Positions 19,766 through 32,220 of a stretch of DNA of 64,000 nucleotides are shown here, one piece after another. Source of the stretch: Cepaea nemoralis. Taxonomy: Eukaryota > Mollusca > Gastropoda > Stylommatophora > Helicidae. The translations under genes were made by a program, and so were the position numbers. The notes below the pieces were generated by a model. That model saw nothing but the letters and a program-made list of their open reading frames with translations, ran no database searches and was not told the DNA's origin. Position 1 is the stretch's first letter; each line of letters begins with the position of its first letter. Where the stretch lies: NCBI GenBank assembly GCA_014155875.1, contig JACEFZ010005127.1, forward strand, positions 1 to 64,000, given 5' to 3'.

Positions 19766-20985
19766 CACCAATGGTTCTTGTACACATTTCCAGACCTATT
19801 CAAGGATCCGTAACAAGTAACCTTATGAACCTGAGGCGAACAAAATATTACATTAGCCATGGCTTCCCCTTAAATTATATGTAATTTGGCCTAGTTTGAA
19901 CTGTCAAACTGCCATCTATTGTCTATAGTACCTTGAGGTGTAGGACAGGGGAAATTGAAGCCTGGGGATTTAAGACCGCCTGGCAAGCGCAGTCGCTGCG
20001 ACCTGTGCAGGCTAGGGTTTTCTATTTACCCCCGACAGAAAAAAATAAATAGTATTAACTTACTGCTAAATCTGTTGTAATTTCAATCGCTCTTCGCTGC
20101 AAGCAATTGCAATAGAGACGCGCACAGCAGTACAAGAAGCCTCTTCTGTTGTAAGATCATTATGTTTCATATATTGCTCGTTCTAAGGTTTTACATTTGT
20201 TTTGTCAACGATATACACATTCGAATAGCCTGGTTATAGTGTGGAACAAATCAAACATTTCTTAGTTTGTGATTTTCAAACGTATTAAGTTTGAAACATC
20301 GATATTCATCTTGAAACATCATGCATATTATGGATACTAAAATGTGCATCTAAACTCAAGCAAATAGTACGCTTGTTCTGACACAAACTTGTATCCGTAC
20401 ACATACGAATGCATACAAGTGTGCAGGATGGAAATACCCAGGGTCGCACTAGCAGCGCGACAAGACCATGGAACAATTAACTGATGTCCCATAGGGAGTC
20501 CACTAGACTGGTGCTGTCTCTAAAGATAGACCTAGTTTCTCATCACGTTGGTACTAATTCAGCTTAGAGCACCCGCTGGCCTTCACATCAACTCATTCTC
20601 TTTTTCTCTGTTTGTCACTGTTTCTGATTGCAACGGCACCATCACTATTGGAACTATTCGCTGGCTGTTGAAGATGAGGACTGACTGCTCAAGGGAATGA
20701 CCCGAGTGCGATGACGTCGGTTCTTAACTCGACTCACTATTTCTGTCTGTATATCTATATTTCTATTCATTGATCACGTCTCTCTCTCTCTGTGGCTCTC
20801 TTTATATGCATATTTGTCTGTCTGTCTCTCCTTTTATGTTCATCGCGTAAAAAGTAATATAATTACATCATCAAACTTTGTTTAACTGTATCCATAATAG
20901 CTTAAATTGTTTACTCATTTACTTACTCACCTATTTAGCTATAAGACGTCTTCATTTCGACACTTTCCGGGCGCCGTCTTTAGTT
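19766..20985. other. 1.2 kb without recognised feature
   Basis: Mixed AT-rich DNA with a short CT-rich patch near 20780-20830. No convincing open frame, terminal repeat or tRNA-like head was seen. Confidence 0.35.
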
Positions 20986-20998
20986 TTTAATATGCCAA

Positions 20999-21665
20999 TT
21001 GTTTAAATCAGCAGATTTAAATTTTTCACCAAGAATGACAAATATTACCGCGGAAAATCGTATTCTGATTAAACATTTGCGTATTGAAAAAGAGTGGGGT
21101 GCTAGGAGAATGACCAATGAGTTTCCAAACACAGCCTGGAGCATAGCTAGTGTCAGTCGGGTTATCAATAAAATTGACAACGACTGTACAATAGAACGTA
21201 AACCAGGAAGTAGTAGACCAAAATCTGCCAGAAAACAACATAATATTGAGCGGGTGAGAGGGCTGATCTGCAGTCAAGATGGTCTTCACAGTCACAAAAG
21301 TAAACAGTGAATACTACTGTTAACATGTTCTGAGACAAGGTTTGCTGCCAGTAATTCAAGCGACATGTGGTCGCCATAACTGGACATTACAGCAAGACGT
21401 AGCTGCATCTCACACAGCCAGAAATACGATCAACTTTCTTCGTCAGGAAAATAATAACTTCGTCGAGCTAGACATGTGGCCACCGAAAAGTCCTGATTTA
21501 AACCCAGGAGATTATGCCATATTGGGTGCTTGCAAGAAAATGTCTACCTTCGGCGAAAATTTACCACAGTTGAGCAGCTCAAGTTGGCAACAATTGAAGA
21601 ATTCAGAAATCTGGGGTTGTGCTTTATTGACAGTAGCATAAACGAGTGGCGACGACGTTAGAAAA
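20999..21665 (+). pseudogene. Tc1/mariner-type (IS630 superfamily) transposase, internally deleted
   Basis: The first 100 codons (20999-21310) carry the paired helix-turn-helix region: ENRILIKHLRIEKEWGARRM, SVSRVINKI and ERKPGSSRPKSAR, the last being the GRPR-like linker. A deletion of roughly 130 residues near 21298 removes the first catalytic Asp. The frame then resumes with a stop (VNSEYYC, stop) and the C-terminal half: NWTLQQDVAASHTA holds the second Asp and WPPKSPDLNPGDYAI the third acidic residue (Asp, as in mariner rather than Tc1). Inactive. Terminal inverted repeats were not identified. Confidence 0.8.
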
Positions 21666-21728
21666 ACTCGTTGAGAAGCAAGGAGGACACATTGAACATG
21701 ATTTCTGATTAGCTAAATACTTGGCAAA

Positions 21729-21855
21729 CAAAATTCAGGTTTACTGTTTTTTCCCTCCAACAATCTCTTGTTGTTTGATTTACTGTCCTTTTATATTTTG
21801 CTGAGATGGCTTTGAGAGAGATGTTCGCTTCAGTTGTTTGTTCTCTCTCTCTCTC

Positions 21856-21917
<62 letters not shown>
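21729..21917 (-). pseudogene. LINE-A ORF2 fragment with (CT)n expansion
   Basis: 21729-21840 matches 15348-15460 of LINE-A copy 1 (minus strand, codons ~370-405). It runs into a ~75 bp (CT)n tract at the same place where copies 2 and 3 also carry CT expansions. Nothing of the element remains beyond the tract. Confidence 0.8.
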
Positions 21918-21919
<2 letters not shown>

Positions 21920-22578
21920 AAAACAATTTACGTGATTGACATGATAGAATTAATATGTGAATATTATAGCGTGTATAAATAGGTATATAGAAATAATTAA
22001 TTAATTAATTAATATTTAATCCTGTTATATTGGTAATTATCATATTAGAATGTTGGTATTCGTTAAATAATGGTTAGATAATTGATAACAGTTATAGTTT
22101 TAATTGATATGCATCAATCATGTGTTAGAATATCCACTTGATAATAATAGAAGTACCCTTAAGTTAGCATATGAACAGCGACAGCGTCTACCTCACCTAC
22201 AGCCAGTGAATGGAAAGAAATTATAACGCAAGATATATACATAACCAGCGACAACAAGGATCAGCAACTGATACAGACTGCGTGGTACCTATTACTACCT
22301 TCGTCCACAACTCCGTGTTTTGACCTAGAGTGAGGACACTTGTTCATTTGAACAAGTTAGGGACTAATGGTATCACTAGTTGGTCCGGCCCTCCACACGA
22401 CGTTCACCGGGGGTGTGAACAGGAGGGCGTGCCCGTCATATAATTTTTTTTTGAGGGCTTTTAACGGGAACCATAACGTCATGTTCAGCTATTGATATAA
22501 CTTGTATTGTCAGCGATGCTATTTGTCATAGGTTAATAAGCTCAAGCTATATGTATAAATGTTTAAATGATTAAATCA
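21918..22578. other. AT-rich unassigned stretch
   Basis: Includes a TTAATTAATTAATTAA run near 21998. No coding or repeat-family match recognised. Confidence 0.3.
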
Positions 22579-23300
22579 TTTAATCTCCGAGGGGGGGGGG
22601 GGGGGGGCATAATGCCAGATAGCGATCACTGACGCAAAACATGCAGAGAAAGGTTAAAGGGATTTTTCCTAAGTATGCACCAAAAGATATAGTGCACAAA
22701 GAAACTAAGGGAGATGAGATGTCAGAGGACAACAAGGAAACATACGCTGTGGTGCCGTCTTCAGGACTAGACGTGTTTTCCTTGTGTGGATAAAAGTTCT
22801 TGGCGCGATTGGATATTTTAATGCAAGTGTATTCCATATTCAATTGGACCACAGGAGGAGTCATTTGCTGAGAAGAAACTATGGATCGAAGAACCGTGGA
22901 CCTAAAAACGAGATGAATCTACCAGGAACATAACGACAGAGATCGAAAGAGCAGTGAAATGGAAACAGGCTGGGCGCTGAGGTGAAGGTTAGAGACATTG
23001 ACCATAGCAATTCTAGGGCTCAAATAGATAGATGTTAGTCCTGTCGTAAGGGTGCGCTATCGAGACAATGAATTGTATGAGCATGTGGATACACCCAATA
23101 AAACAGGTGTTGTGTTAACTTGTCACCGGAGCCGCGTCAGTTATTCGTTACCAAGTTGCTTTTGACTTTGAGCGTTTGTTTTCCTGGCGACGAGCCTAGT
23201 TGACTAATACCTCGTGTGGATTTTGTTAATAGCTTATATTACGGCATAGCTGAGAGGGATTTACATTGAGGCAGTATGCTACAAGAGGTTCTCACTTTAT
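22579..23300. other. Unassigned stretch with (G)n run
   Basis: A run of ~17 G at 22591-22607, then unique-looking sequence. The 94-codon minus open frame at 22580-22864 has no recognised motif and begins in the homopolymer, so it is not called a gene. A possible polyadenylation hexamer AATAAA lies near 23098 (plus), without a gene to attach it to. Confidence 0.3.

Positions 23301-23342
<42 letters not shown>
23300..23342. repeat. (AT)n microsatellite
   Basis: Pure AT dinucleotide repeat, followed by AT-rich TATAAATATAAAA units. Confidence 0.95.
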
Positions 23343-23346
<4 letters not shown>

Positions 23347-23409
23347 GCTTGTTATATAAATATAAAATGTTATATAAATATAAAATATAAATATAAAATG
23401 TTCAAGAAT

Positions 23410-23990
23410 CCAGTGGTACCCACTCTATGACCACGAGCAGCATGACGATGGGGGTGATGGCAGTTACACAGGCTTTCATATGGCTGGAATCACAGCATTA
23501 TACTAACGTGTGTGTACTAAGTGATTCAATGAGCATGATTCAGAAGGTCGAAGCTGGATCTGTACGTAGACAGTGGACTGAGTCGCTGCGGAAGTCTGTT
23601 GTCCGCAAAGTCACCTTCATCTTCGTCCCGGGACATGCGGGAGTCGAGGGAAATGAACGAGCTGATAAATTGGCTGGCTCTGCACCCCCTGTAGATGGCC
23701 AGCCCATGGATCGTGCCGATGTCATTAACGCCCTTAAAGATATGGCGAGAACAGAGGATTTTGATGCCAGTGATTCCACATCGCTTTCCAGGATGAAAGA
23801 CCTGGGAGTAAGAATCGGCACAGCCAGACGCGAGAGGTACATCGGGAAAACAAAGCGCCTCGTCAACCAACACAGAACTGGCACTATTAGCCACCGGACG
23901 CTGATGCATATGCTGGGGGGAGGATCTGAGCACCTATGGACATGTCCGGAGTGCAACGAAGATACCCCAACTGATAACTGATAACTGATA
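23410..23990 (+). pseudogene. LINE-B RNase H fragment with intact coding 3' end
   Basis: An open frame of 184 codons holds SSMTMGVMAVTQA (the catalytic Glu is changed to Gly here), VLSDSMSM (Asp), FIFVPGHAGVEGNERADKLA (final Asp) and RLVNQHRTGTISHRTLMHML. It ends HLWTCPECNED then TPTDN and a stop formed inside the CTGATAACTGATAACTGATA tail. This copy shows that the LINE-B ORF ends in its tail repeat with no 3' UTR. Truncated 5' of the RNase H domain. Confidence 0.8.
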
Positions 23991-23991
23991 A

Positions 23992-23992
<1 letters not shown>

Positions 23993-24081
<89 letters not shown>

Positions 24082-24090
24082 TATATACAT
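23993..24090. repeat. (TA)n microsatellite
   Basis: Nearly pure TA repeat grown next to the LINE-B tail. Ile/Tyr open frames are artefacts. Confidence 0.95.
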
Positions 24091-24224
24091 AAAGAGAAGC
24101 CGTTCTTGGACGTCACCGTCAGAAGATACAATTAGACTTGTTTGTCAAACTGGTAAGACTGCGGGGAAAGGAATGGGCCTCGTTGCTATCCAACAAGGCA
24201 GCGTTACACAGAGTGATAGTCATG

Positions 24225-24440
24225 ATGGACTATCCTCCGAAATCGGAGAGTGTCTGCCTGTACGGCGAGGAACCACCAGTCTGCACACCAATAAGCCAGA
24301 CATGGGACAACGGATACTCACGCAAACCTCAGGTCCTGTATGACATCACACTGATGTTGGAAAACAGGATGCCTTCATCCGACATACAGGACTTCGCGTT
24401 GGAGCTCAACGAACACAAGCAAGCAAGCAAGCATGATGGA
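24225..24440 (+). repeat. Repeat E copy 1
   Basis: About 200 bp nearly identical to 35785-35995: CGGAGAGTGTCTGCCTGTAC, GGAACCACCAGTCTGCACAC and CATCCGACATACAGGACTTC. It ends in AACACAAGCAAGCAAGCAAG, a tail like that of a LINE or SINE. Class unknown. Confidence 0.7.
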
Positions 24441-25235
24441 CTAAAGGTGCCCGGGATGGCCAGCGGGTGAGATAGAAACATCTGTGCAACAGAATAGTCA
24501 AGCACAACATCCAGCATGTGAATGGAAGTGGAGTACGTAACGGTTGCTTTCTGGCGGCTATAGAGTAGTAATGAACTTGCAAAGCATGCTGTGTAAAATA
24601 CAAACCGGTATGTTCCTCGTGGAGTGATTTGCATCTCTTATGCAGCCACTCCTTTACCGTTTGCCACGTTTCTACTCCACACAATAACGGTGAGTAAATG
24701 CAACATGTTACCACTCTGCTTTAATTTGTAGCTTAACTGTTTAGCTTTGAGAAGCTATATCCTAAGTTTAGTAAAACACTTTACCATTCATGTTCTCTGT
24801 CCTTTTTCTGCTCTACGCCCGCTCCCATCTGTTATTGATTATCATGGATAAGGACAACGACTGACGTGTTCAAGCGCCTTTCTAATAACTTAATTTTTAA
24901 AAATTGACTTCACTCCTTAGTCAGCAAGGACTCCACCCCCATCCCTCAATAAATATTACTCCAATTCAACACTGTTGTTAGGAGCAGAAACATAGAGAAA
25001 AACAACAACATCATCATCATCCTTCGGTAATCAGTTATAGACATTTATTTCCTGGAGCCCACATGTTTCCAGTCACCGACTGTAATGGCTTCCTGTTTCA
25101 TCCCATATCACTCGTGTCTGTCTCTAACGCTCCTCTCCGTGCAATTTTGTTTCTTTTTGTCGCTCAGTATTTTGTTTGTCTTTTTAGATTCCATGGGAAG
25201 AATAGTCTAGTTATTTTATTGACTGGCTTTCACCA
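24441..25235. other. Unassigned stretch
   Basis: No supported gene. Open frames near 100 codons on the minus strand (24329-24714) overlap each other and lack motifs. Confidence 0.3.
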
Positions 25236-25239
25236 TATT

Positions 25240-25440
25240 ATTATGCAGGGAGCCAAAGAAGTCAACCAACGCAGAACTGGTGTCCTCGACCTCTATATGC
25301 TCAAGAAGATACTGGGGAGGGGATCCGAGCACGTATGGACTGAATGGACCAATGTGCATTGAGGATAATCTGACGACTGCCTAACTAACTAACTAATTAA
25401 CTAACTAACTACCTAACTAAATGCCTAACTAACCAACTAA
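25240..25440 (+). pseudogene. LINE-B extreme 3' end with CTAA-type tail
   Basis: Codons for VNQRRTGVLDLYMLKKILG and GSEHVWTEW, then GACTGCCTAACTAACTAAC. It is a very short 5'-truncated copy. The upstream 100 bp are not recognisable as LINE-B. Confidence 0.75.
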
Positions 25441-25524
25441 ATGACTATCACAATATTTCCTATCCAGTGACAGTGTTATTTGCTTACGCTTGAATTCTCT
25501 CAACAAGCTGTGCACGTGTAATTG

Positions 25525-25725
25525 TATCACATAAAGTAAGTCCTTCTATTCTGTACAACAGCTGTCAATGAATGTTTTTCATGTACATTAATTAGCTCTG
25601 GCCTTCTGTGTGCTTCTGGTCCATACAATAATATTGATTTGACGTTGCTGTTAAATATCACCTTTTCATTCATGGTAATTTCTACAGCAAAACTGTACCA
25701 TTTACATCTTTCGGCGGACACATTC
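25525..25725 (-). pseudogene. Fragment of another LINE RT (NSNVKS.LLYG motif)
   Basis: Minus-strand codons read VIFNSNVKSILLYGPEA, the 'IFN.NVKSVLLYG.ETW' block found after the RT palm of several RTE/CR1-type LINEs. Only ~65 codons remain. The family cannot be fixed from so little. Confidence 0.5.
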
Positions 25726-25907
25726 GACTTCCACCTGGCATTTGCCACCAGGTTAGCCTTCCCAGGTAGAGTTGAATATTTGCATTAGGTACTGGGTTTA
25801 ATTTTGGTGTGCGATGACAACGGCGGACTACTATTATAGCGTCCAAGAATGGCGGATCGTGGGGAAAGATTCCAGATATTACGAAAATGTTCACCCCTGA
25901 TGTGCGT

Positions 25908-26165
25908 AAGTCAGCATGGCTGAACGGATAAGAACGCGTGTTCTTAAACATCCGGTGTGCTGATGTCGGACAGTTGGACTAATATGTTGACCTATCGTCC
26001 TTGACTTGGGGGCGTAAATTATAAGTACCTCTGTAGTCTGAGTGGGTTTGTCTGATGGTGAGGGACACAGTTAATATGGAAAGCTAAACTACACGCAAAA
26101 TTCAGTCCAGCACTACTAGAAGTTGTGTGTGTGGACTACGCTTGAGTTCAAAGCGAATAAGCGCA
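25908..26165 (+). repeat. SINE-1, tRNA-derived
   Basis: A-box TGGCTGAACGG near 25917, then GTTCTTAAACATCCGGTGTG, a deleted B-box region, the body CTTGACTTGGGGGCGTAAAT and the end GTGGACTACGCTTGAGTTCA. About 10-20 bp around the B-box are missing compared with the 44.96 kb copy. Confidence 0.85.
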
Positions 26166-26376
26166 AAAACCAAAACTTGCATTTGCATTGATTGGTGTTC
26201 ACAGGAGTAGAGGAAGGAAATAGAGGCTATAGAGCCGTATCAACATCCTCAGTTATAGTGTGATCACACTAGGAGTCGAACTTTCCGTCTACAAATAACG
26301 ATAGCTCTTTGCTAAAGGAACAAAATAGACTACGACGCAGAGCCTAAAGGTCGTTGCGGACCAAACGACAGTGCTT

Positions 26377-26537
26377 GTTCTATGGTGTATTTTTAATGAC
26401 TGTGGAGTGATTGAAAATATTGCCTGTCCAAGTTTTGTATCCACCATCTGTGAAGTTCATGCAACATAATACGTACATACATAACTTGACCGGCAATGTT
26501 TTTAAACACTGCACAGTCATTAAACATACACCCTGTA
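26377..26537. mobile_element. Fold-back MITE, GGGTGTA-ended family, copy 2
   Basis: Left arm GGTGTATTTTTAATGACTGT then GAGTGATTGAAAATATTGCC; right arm the inverted match ending CATACACCCTGTA. Same arms as 4625-4778 but a different central loop, showing two independent family members. Confidence 0.75.
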
Positions 26538-26837
26538 CTTCAACACTAAAGCGTAACAGGCAATGAATGATATGTTCAAGACAATAAAATACTTCTTCTT
26601 CTTCTTCGTTCATCCGGAGTTTTATTTTTTTCGGACGTGATTGCGTTGTGCCTGCTTACAGCAGAGCGGCGTTCTTGCGTCTTTAGGCCGACATATCCGA
26701 CTTCTGCGGGCATTTGTTGACCGGGTTAACATTCCCGGGGTTTTCGTAAGACGTTTGACTCTCACTGTTGTGGTGTTATTCCCCCATCCCGGCTGGCCCA
26801 TATAGAACAGCCAAAGGCATCTTGGTCAACCGTTAAG

Positions 26838-26930
26838 TCCGTCCGTCCGTCCGTCCAATTTGGAAAAAAACAAAACTTTCCACCTTGTTTCAACCAGCCC
26901 GTGCGGCATCGGTTATAATAGCGCACCATG
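26838..26930. mobile_element. 93 bp insertion with 10 bp target-site duplication
   Basis: The decamer AACCGTTAAG occurs at 26828-26837 and 26931-26940; in other LINE-A copies only one equivalent site is present. The insert starts with (GTCC)n repeats and continues AATTTGGAAAAAAACAAAAC to GCGCACCATG. A simple-repeat end plus direct repeats fits a tiny 5'-truncated retrotransposon inserted in minus orientation. Confidence 0.75.
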
Positions 26931-27910
26931 AACCGTTAAGGGAAGGCAGGGGCAGACCATGGGCATTCCCCGCCATCCAAGGAGGCTTCCATACTTGCAG
27001 AGCCGACACATAGCGCTATGGTACTGGGCTCACCCAAGGAATCGTCACATCCTGCACATGGCTGCTTAGCCTCACTTCCGTATATTGGGCCTTCCATTCA
27101 CCACATGCTGTTCCTCCGGAAACCAGAAGAATGCAGTCTGCAGATAACATCCACACAGTGAGCTTTCGATTTGGTCTTTCCACATAATGGATTTGCAATT
27201 CAAGCAATATTCCATTTCGTGCCACTAGGACTCTTGTTCCACCTTTGATGGCGCCCACATAGTGATCTTTCGATTCGGACTTTCCACGTAATGGATTTTC
27301 TATCCAAGCAATATTCCATTTTATGCCTCTGGGACACTTTTTTGCCGACATACCTGTGGTATGAAGTGTGGCAGACTAAGTACTTCTTCATGCACTTTTA
27401 GATGTCAACCTGAATGTAGTTAAAGTAAGCTGCGGTCAACTTGAGCTTGTTGATATCTCCATAGAACTTGTCCTCAAATGAAGCAGGTGTGGGCCAAAAT
27501 ATCTTTCTCTGTTCTGCATATATTGGGCACTCCTGCAGCAAATGTTTAGCTGTCATTTTACCAGTTCCACAATTACATTCATCGGTATCTCCTATCTTTA
27601 GTTTATTGAACAAGTGGTATTTCAGCCTGTTATATCCTGTGCGGAGTCTGAAGATTGCTACTTGTTCTCTTCGGTCGAGTTTGTAATATGCATCATCTTT
27701 CTGGTGGCCTGGATGCTCTGATTCCCATTTGGTTCTATAAGTGCTTTTTATAAACCTCTTTGCCTCATTATAGGTAATGTCTATGTCAGGCTGAGGTAGT
27801 AGTCCGCCCTCTTTTGCCAGTCTGTCAGCCTCTTCATTTCCAGGTATACTGCAATGTGGTGGAATCCACTGTATTACAACTTTTTGGGATTTATGATATA
27901 GTCTATAGAG

Positions 27911-28307
27911 TCGTTTAGTTTAGTCGTTTAGTCGTTGGATCAACATCACGGCACACGGTTTAACTCATAAGTGCTCCGTTTTCTTCCTAACTCAAACCTG
28001 AGTTTTGAGAAACTCAGCTCAATGCACGAACTCCGTTGCATCGGCGAGGATCCTGAAATACTTTGGGTAGATTTTTAACTCAAAATTTTGCCCGGCAGCG
28101 CCGTTAGGCTACTCTTTTTCGATTTCCAACTGCCTAGGGATTTTTTATGTGCGCAACAATACACACGGGCGTCCGATCTCACTATCCAGAGATAGGGGGA
28201 AATTTTATTACTGGAAGTCCAGGTGGATTTTTAAAATAAATCCTGGTCCTCACCGGGGCGTGAACCCGGGGCCTCCAGCACTCGAGGCGGACACCACTCA
28301 GCCCCCC
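27911..28307 (-). repeat. SINE-3 inserted in LINE-A copy 2
   Basis: Flanked by AGTCTATAGAG (27900-27910) and AGTCCATAGAG (28308-28318), an 11 bp target duplication with one change. Minus orientation: tRNA-like head at the right (GGGTTCACGCCCCGG B-box near 28257-28271), body, then the 3' end GTTGATCCAACGACTAAACG. Post-dates LINE-A copy 2. Confidence 0.88.
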
Positions 28308-28639
28308 AGTCCATAGAGTGCTGCTCTTAGGTCTGCTATTTCTGTGCTGTTTTTGCTCTTCAGTATTGAGACAGCTGACTTTGCATCTGTGAAGACAGCT
28401 ATTTGCTTCTCTTTATTTTCCTCCATCAAGAGCATTTCTGCTGCAGCTTTCAAAGCTTCTACCTCTGCTTTGAAATTACTTGAAAATTTTCCAGTTGCCA
28501 CTGACTGTGTTGTTTTTTTTTCACTCCATTTTTTAAATTTAGGGGAGTTCCTCCTCCTCCATTTTCTATTGAATTTTTGGCTGATCCGTCTGTATATGCA
28601 TGGGTAAAATTACTACTTGGGTAATGTTCTTTTATGTAG

Positions 28640-29177
28640 TGTCAGGGTCTTAAACCTGGCTCGTTGGACCTAACATATGTGAGACAAGTACAAGTACAAA
28701 GTGATTGGACTTGACACACAATGACACTGAGTTCAATGGATTTATTCACAATTCACATGCAAGACAATCTAGTTTGGCATGTGATGATCATTACTATACA
28801 TATACAATACATCGGTACACTTACAGACAAAACCCACAGCATCACAGTCTATCTTACAAGATATACAAGCACTCGACTTTCGGGCACAGAACTACACAGA
28901 AGCCTTTCTCAACCCACACGTCTTGTCATGTCCGAGTTCCCAAGCAGTCTGCCGGTTTCCTCACACAGTGCTTGCCCTGTGGACTGGCTTCACGAGGACT
29001 GCGTGCGTCTTGCTTTGTCCTTGCCTGACCGCTGACGATCGCGTCAGCCAGCAACCTGTGGGGCAGGTAACTGGTACTCGCCTGGCGGCCGTAACACTGC
29101 ATCTCGGCTGGAGACTATTCGCCTGGCGGGCGTAACGATGTTCCTGCATCTCGGTTGGAGACATAGAGATTCTGACA
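28640..29177. mobile_element. 538 bp solo-LTR-like insertion with 4 bp target duplication
   Basis: Begins TGTCAGGGTCT and ends AGATTCTGACA (11 bp imperfect inverted ends with TG...CA), flanked by GTAG at 28636-28639 and 29178-29181. The undisturbed LINE-A sequence (TTATGTAGTTTAGGG) shows one GTAG at this site. TG...CA ends and a short duplication suit a solo LTR; a non-autonomous DNA transposon is the alternative. It does not resemble the LTRs at 54.4 kb. Internal phrases CGCCTGGCGG and GGAGAC recur within its right part. Confidence 0.75.
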
Positions 29178-30990
29178 GTAGTTTAGAGCGATTTTTCTTC
29201 TTTCTGTTTTATTCTGAGTGTTCTTTTTCTCAATACCAGGAATGTTTTCTATCATCTCAGGCAGTTGCTGCTGTCTCCAAGCTGGGAACTTGTCTGCATT
29301 GTAAATGGGTTTGACTGTTGCTATGTTAAGTATGGGATCTGCCCTAATCTTTCGTTTTGCAGTTTCTACAAAGTTGCTACGCTTCAGTCTTCCCTTTCCG
29401 AAATCATTAAACCTGTAATATATAGGGTGATCTGTCAATCTTCTACATTTTTCTGCTTGTTGCTGGGCTCTGCTATCTCTTTTATCCTGCATTGGTTGTA
29501 AACAAGTGATCTTTTCTAGTTGTCTTCAGGCTTCCAGTTATGATTCGCATTCCTTGATTTTGGACTCTACTTATTATGTTAAAGTTTGACTTAGCTGTTG
29601 TTGCCCAAATTGCGATGCCATATTCCAGTACTGGCCTCACCCGTCCAGTATATAACTTCTTGAGAACTTTCTTATCTGCTCCCTACGTTGCACCAGCAAG
29701 CTTTTTCATGATTGCCATACTTTGCCTTGCTCTTCTTCGATTTTTCTCAACCTGTGTCTTCCATGTCAGGCGAAAATCAAAGATGACTCCTAGATAGTTT
29801 AGATTTTCTTCATGGCGCAATATTTTCCCATTCAATACCAGCTTAGGTTGCTGAGTTTTATTTGAAAGGGCGAACACTGTGCATGCCAATAAGGCTTGCT
29901 GTATTCTGCTGTCAGCTGTATTAATATATTCTTCAGATGTCCATATGGCTTGGTCATCTGCAAAGAAGGATGTGTGTACTCTAGTTGGAAAATTTTCCGT
30001 GATGTCATTTATAATTGCTAAGAATAATGTTGGTGAAAGAACTCCTTCTTGGGGGACACCTTGCTCCAACAGCATCATTTTGCTGGTTTGTCTTTTTACT
30101 TTTCAGCAGTTCTGTTCTCAAGGTAGTGGCTATTCCATTTATACATTTTCTCACAAACATGCATTTTTTGCAGTTTTACTTTCAGTCCTTCCTTCAAATG
30201 ATTTTTCTATGTCTTTTTCTCTTGGAAGGCATCCTCTATTTCCTGAGCTATATAAGTTATTTAATCTTAGATGGATCTGTACTTTCTGAATCCTGCTTGG
30301 TGTGGTGTTAAGAGTTGGTTTTCTTCCAGATACCTTGTTAGCCTGCCATTGATAATGCGTTCTATCAATTTTCCTACCCAGCTAAGTAGACTGATAGGTC
30401 GATAGCCATTTGGTTCTTCCAGGTCTTTTCCTTTCTTTGGGACTGGTATTAGTATAGCTTCCTTCCATGCCCGAGGGACTATTCCTCTCTTCCTATCTGT
30501 ATTAGGACTGCTAGTAGTTTCTCTTTTTCCTTAGTGCCTACTCCTATTAGCATTTCATTTGTGATTCCATCCTCTCCTGGTGATTTCTTGTTTTTTAGGG
30601 TATTCATTGCCTGTTCCATTTCTTCCATTGTTAGATTTGCTATCATGTATTTTGCTGCTGTCTCTGTATTTATGTGGTGTATCTGTTTATCTTTCATTGC
30701 TTTCTTCTGTTCGGTTGTAATTATCAATGTGGTTTGCACTGGCAACGTGTTCCATTAGTGCGTTTGCAGCCTTTTTTCCTGTAAGGAAGGCATTTCCTTG
30801 TTTAATTGTTATTTGTTTGTTTCTAAGTCCTTCATTGTTCATGGCTTTCACTAGTTTGTTTACATCCCTGTCAAAGTTTAGGTTTTCTGTTTTTTCCCTC
30901 CAACAATCTCTTGTTGTTTGATTTACTGTTCTTTTATATTTTTATATTTTGTTGAGATGGCTTTGAGAGAGATGTTCGCTTCAGTTATTT

Positions 30991-31105
<115 letters not shown>

Positions 31106-32119
31106 TGTCTTCCTGGCATCTTCAACTTTGTCATCCTAAATTTGTAGTTCTTCAGTCCAGTATGGTTTGTATTTTTCCTCGCTCCTCTTGGAATAATCTC
31201 AGTGCCCGCTTGTATTATTGCTCTGTTTAGACTTTCTACCATTTGCTTCATGTTGCCATATCGTGTATTTATGTTTTCACAATATTTGTCTGTTAGTATG
31301 GCAAATCTGTCCCAATCTGCTCGTTAGTAATTCCAGCGGGGCAAGGGCTTTTGCTCCTGTGGAACATACTCCATATTCATTACAAGCTTGATTGGTCTGT
31401 GGTCACTACCTGCTAATTGGTCAAGCACATGGCGATCGATTTTGTGGAGGATGTCTCTTGTGAAGAAAGCTAACTCTTGAGTAGAAGTGGTAAACCATCT
31501 TCTAGAGTAGAAGCTCGGTGTGTCATCCGCTTTGTTGAGCAGATGGAGATTTGAGTCTATTTCCCAGTCCTCCACGTCATCTTCTCTGTTGTCAGTATCT
31601 GGGTATCCCCATCTTTCTGAACAGCTATTAAAGTCTCCGGCAATAATGCAATTTGTGTCAGTTATTTTCATGTTTGAGAGTGTAAGGTCCTTATCTGCTG
31701 GGCTATACAGATTGTAAATTCTTATTTTCAAGTCCTTTATCATTATATCAACACCTATAATTTCCGTTTGGTTGTCAGAAATCAGAGCTACTTCACTGCA
31801 AGGTATTGTATTTCGTGTAAGTATTAGAACACTTCCTTTGTATCCTTCGCGGTCGAAATGTGTGGCCTGATATCCTCTGATTGAGAATCTGCGATTGGCA
31901 TTGAGGTGTGTCTCTTGAATACATGCCACACCTATCCTATCTTTATGAAGACGCTTTGGTAGGGAGACTTTCTTGTTATAAACTTCTTCTGCATTCCACT
32001 GTAGTATGTTGAGTCAATTTAAATACACCTTTAACGCACGAGCAAGTGTATGTGAAAGTGTTTATGTATAGATCTGCATGACCGAAAAGATCAGAGCGCT
32101 CGCCAGTCAATTGGACTTC

Positions 32120-32220
32120 AACGTTGAATTCTCGTTCATAAACCAATGGCAAGCTAGCCAGAAAATGTACCTGAGGTTGGGGGTTGATCGCAACATCCTG
32201 CCAAGGACGTGCAATGATAT
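32120..32220 (+). repeat. SINE-4 3' part
   Basis: CCAATGGCAAGCTAGCCAGA, AAATGTACCTGAG and GGGGTTGATCGCAACATCCTG match the 3' portion of the 19.4 and 47.7 kb copies. Head not detected. Confidence 0.45.

Noticed and set aside
22580..22864. 94-codon minus frame
   Set aside because: Its end lies in a G homopolymer, no motif or neighbour supports it, and no homologous copy is seen in the window.
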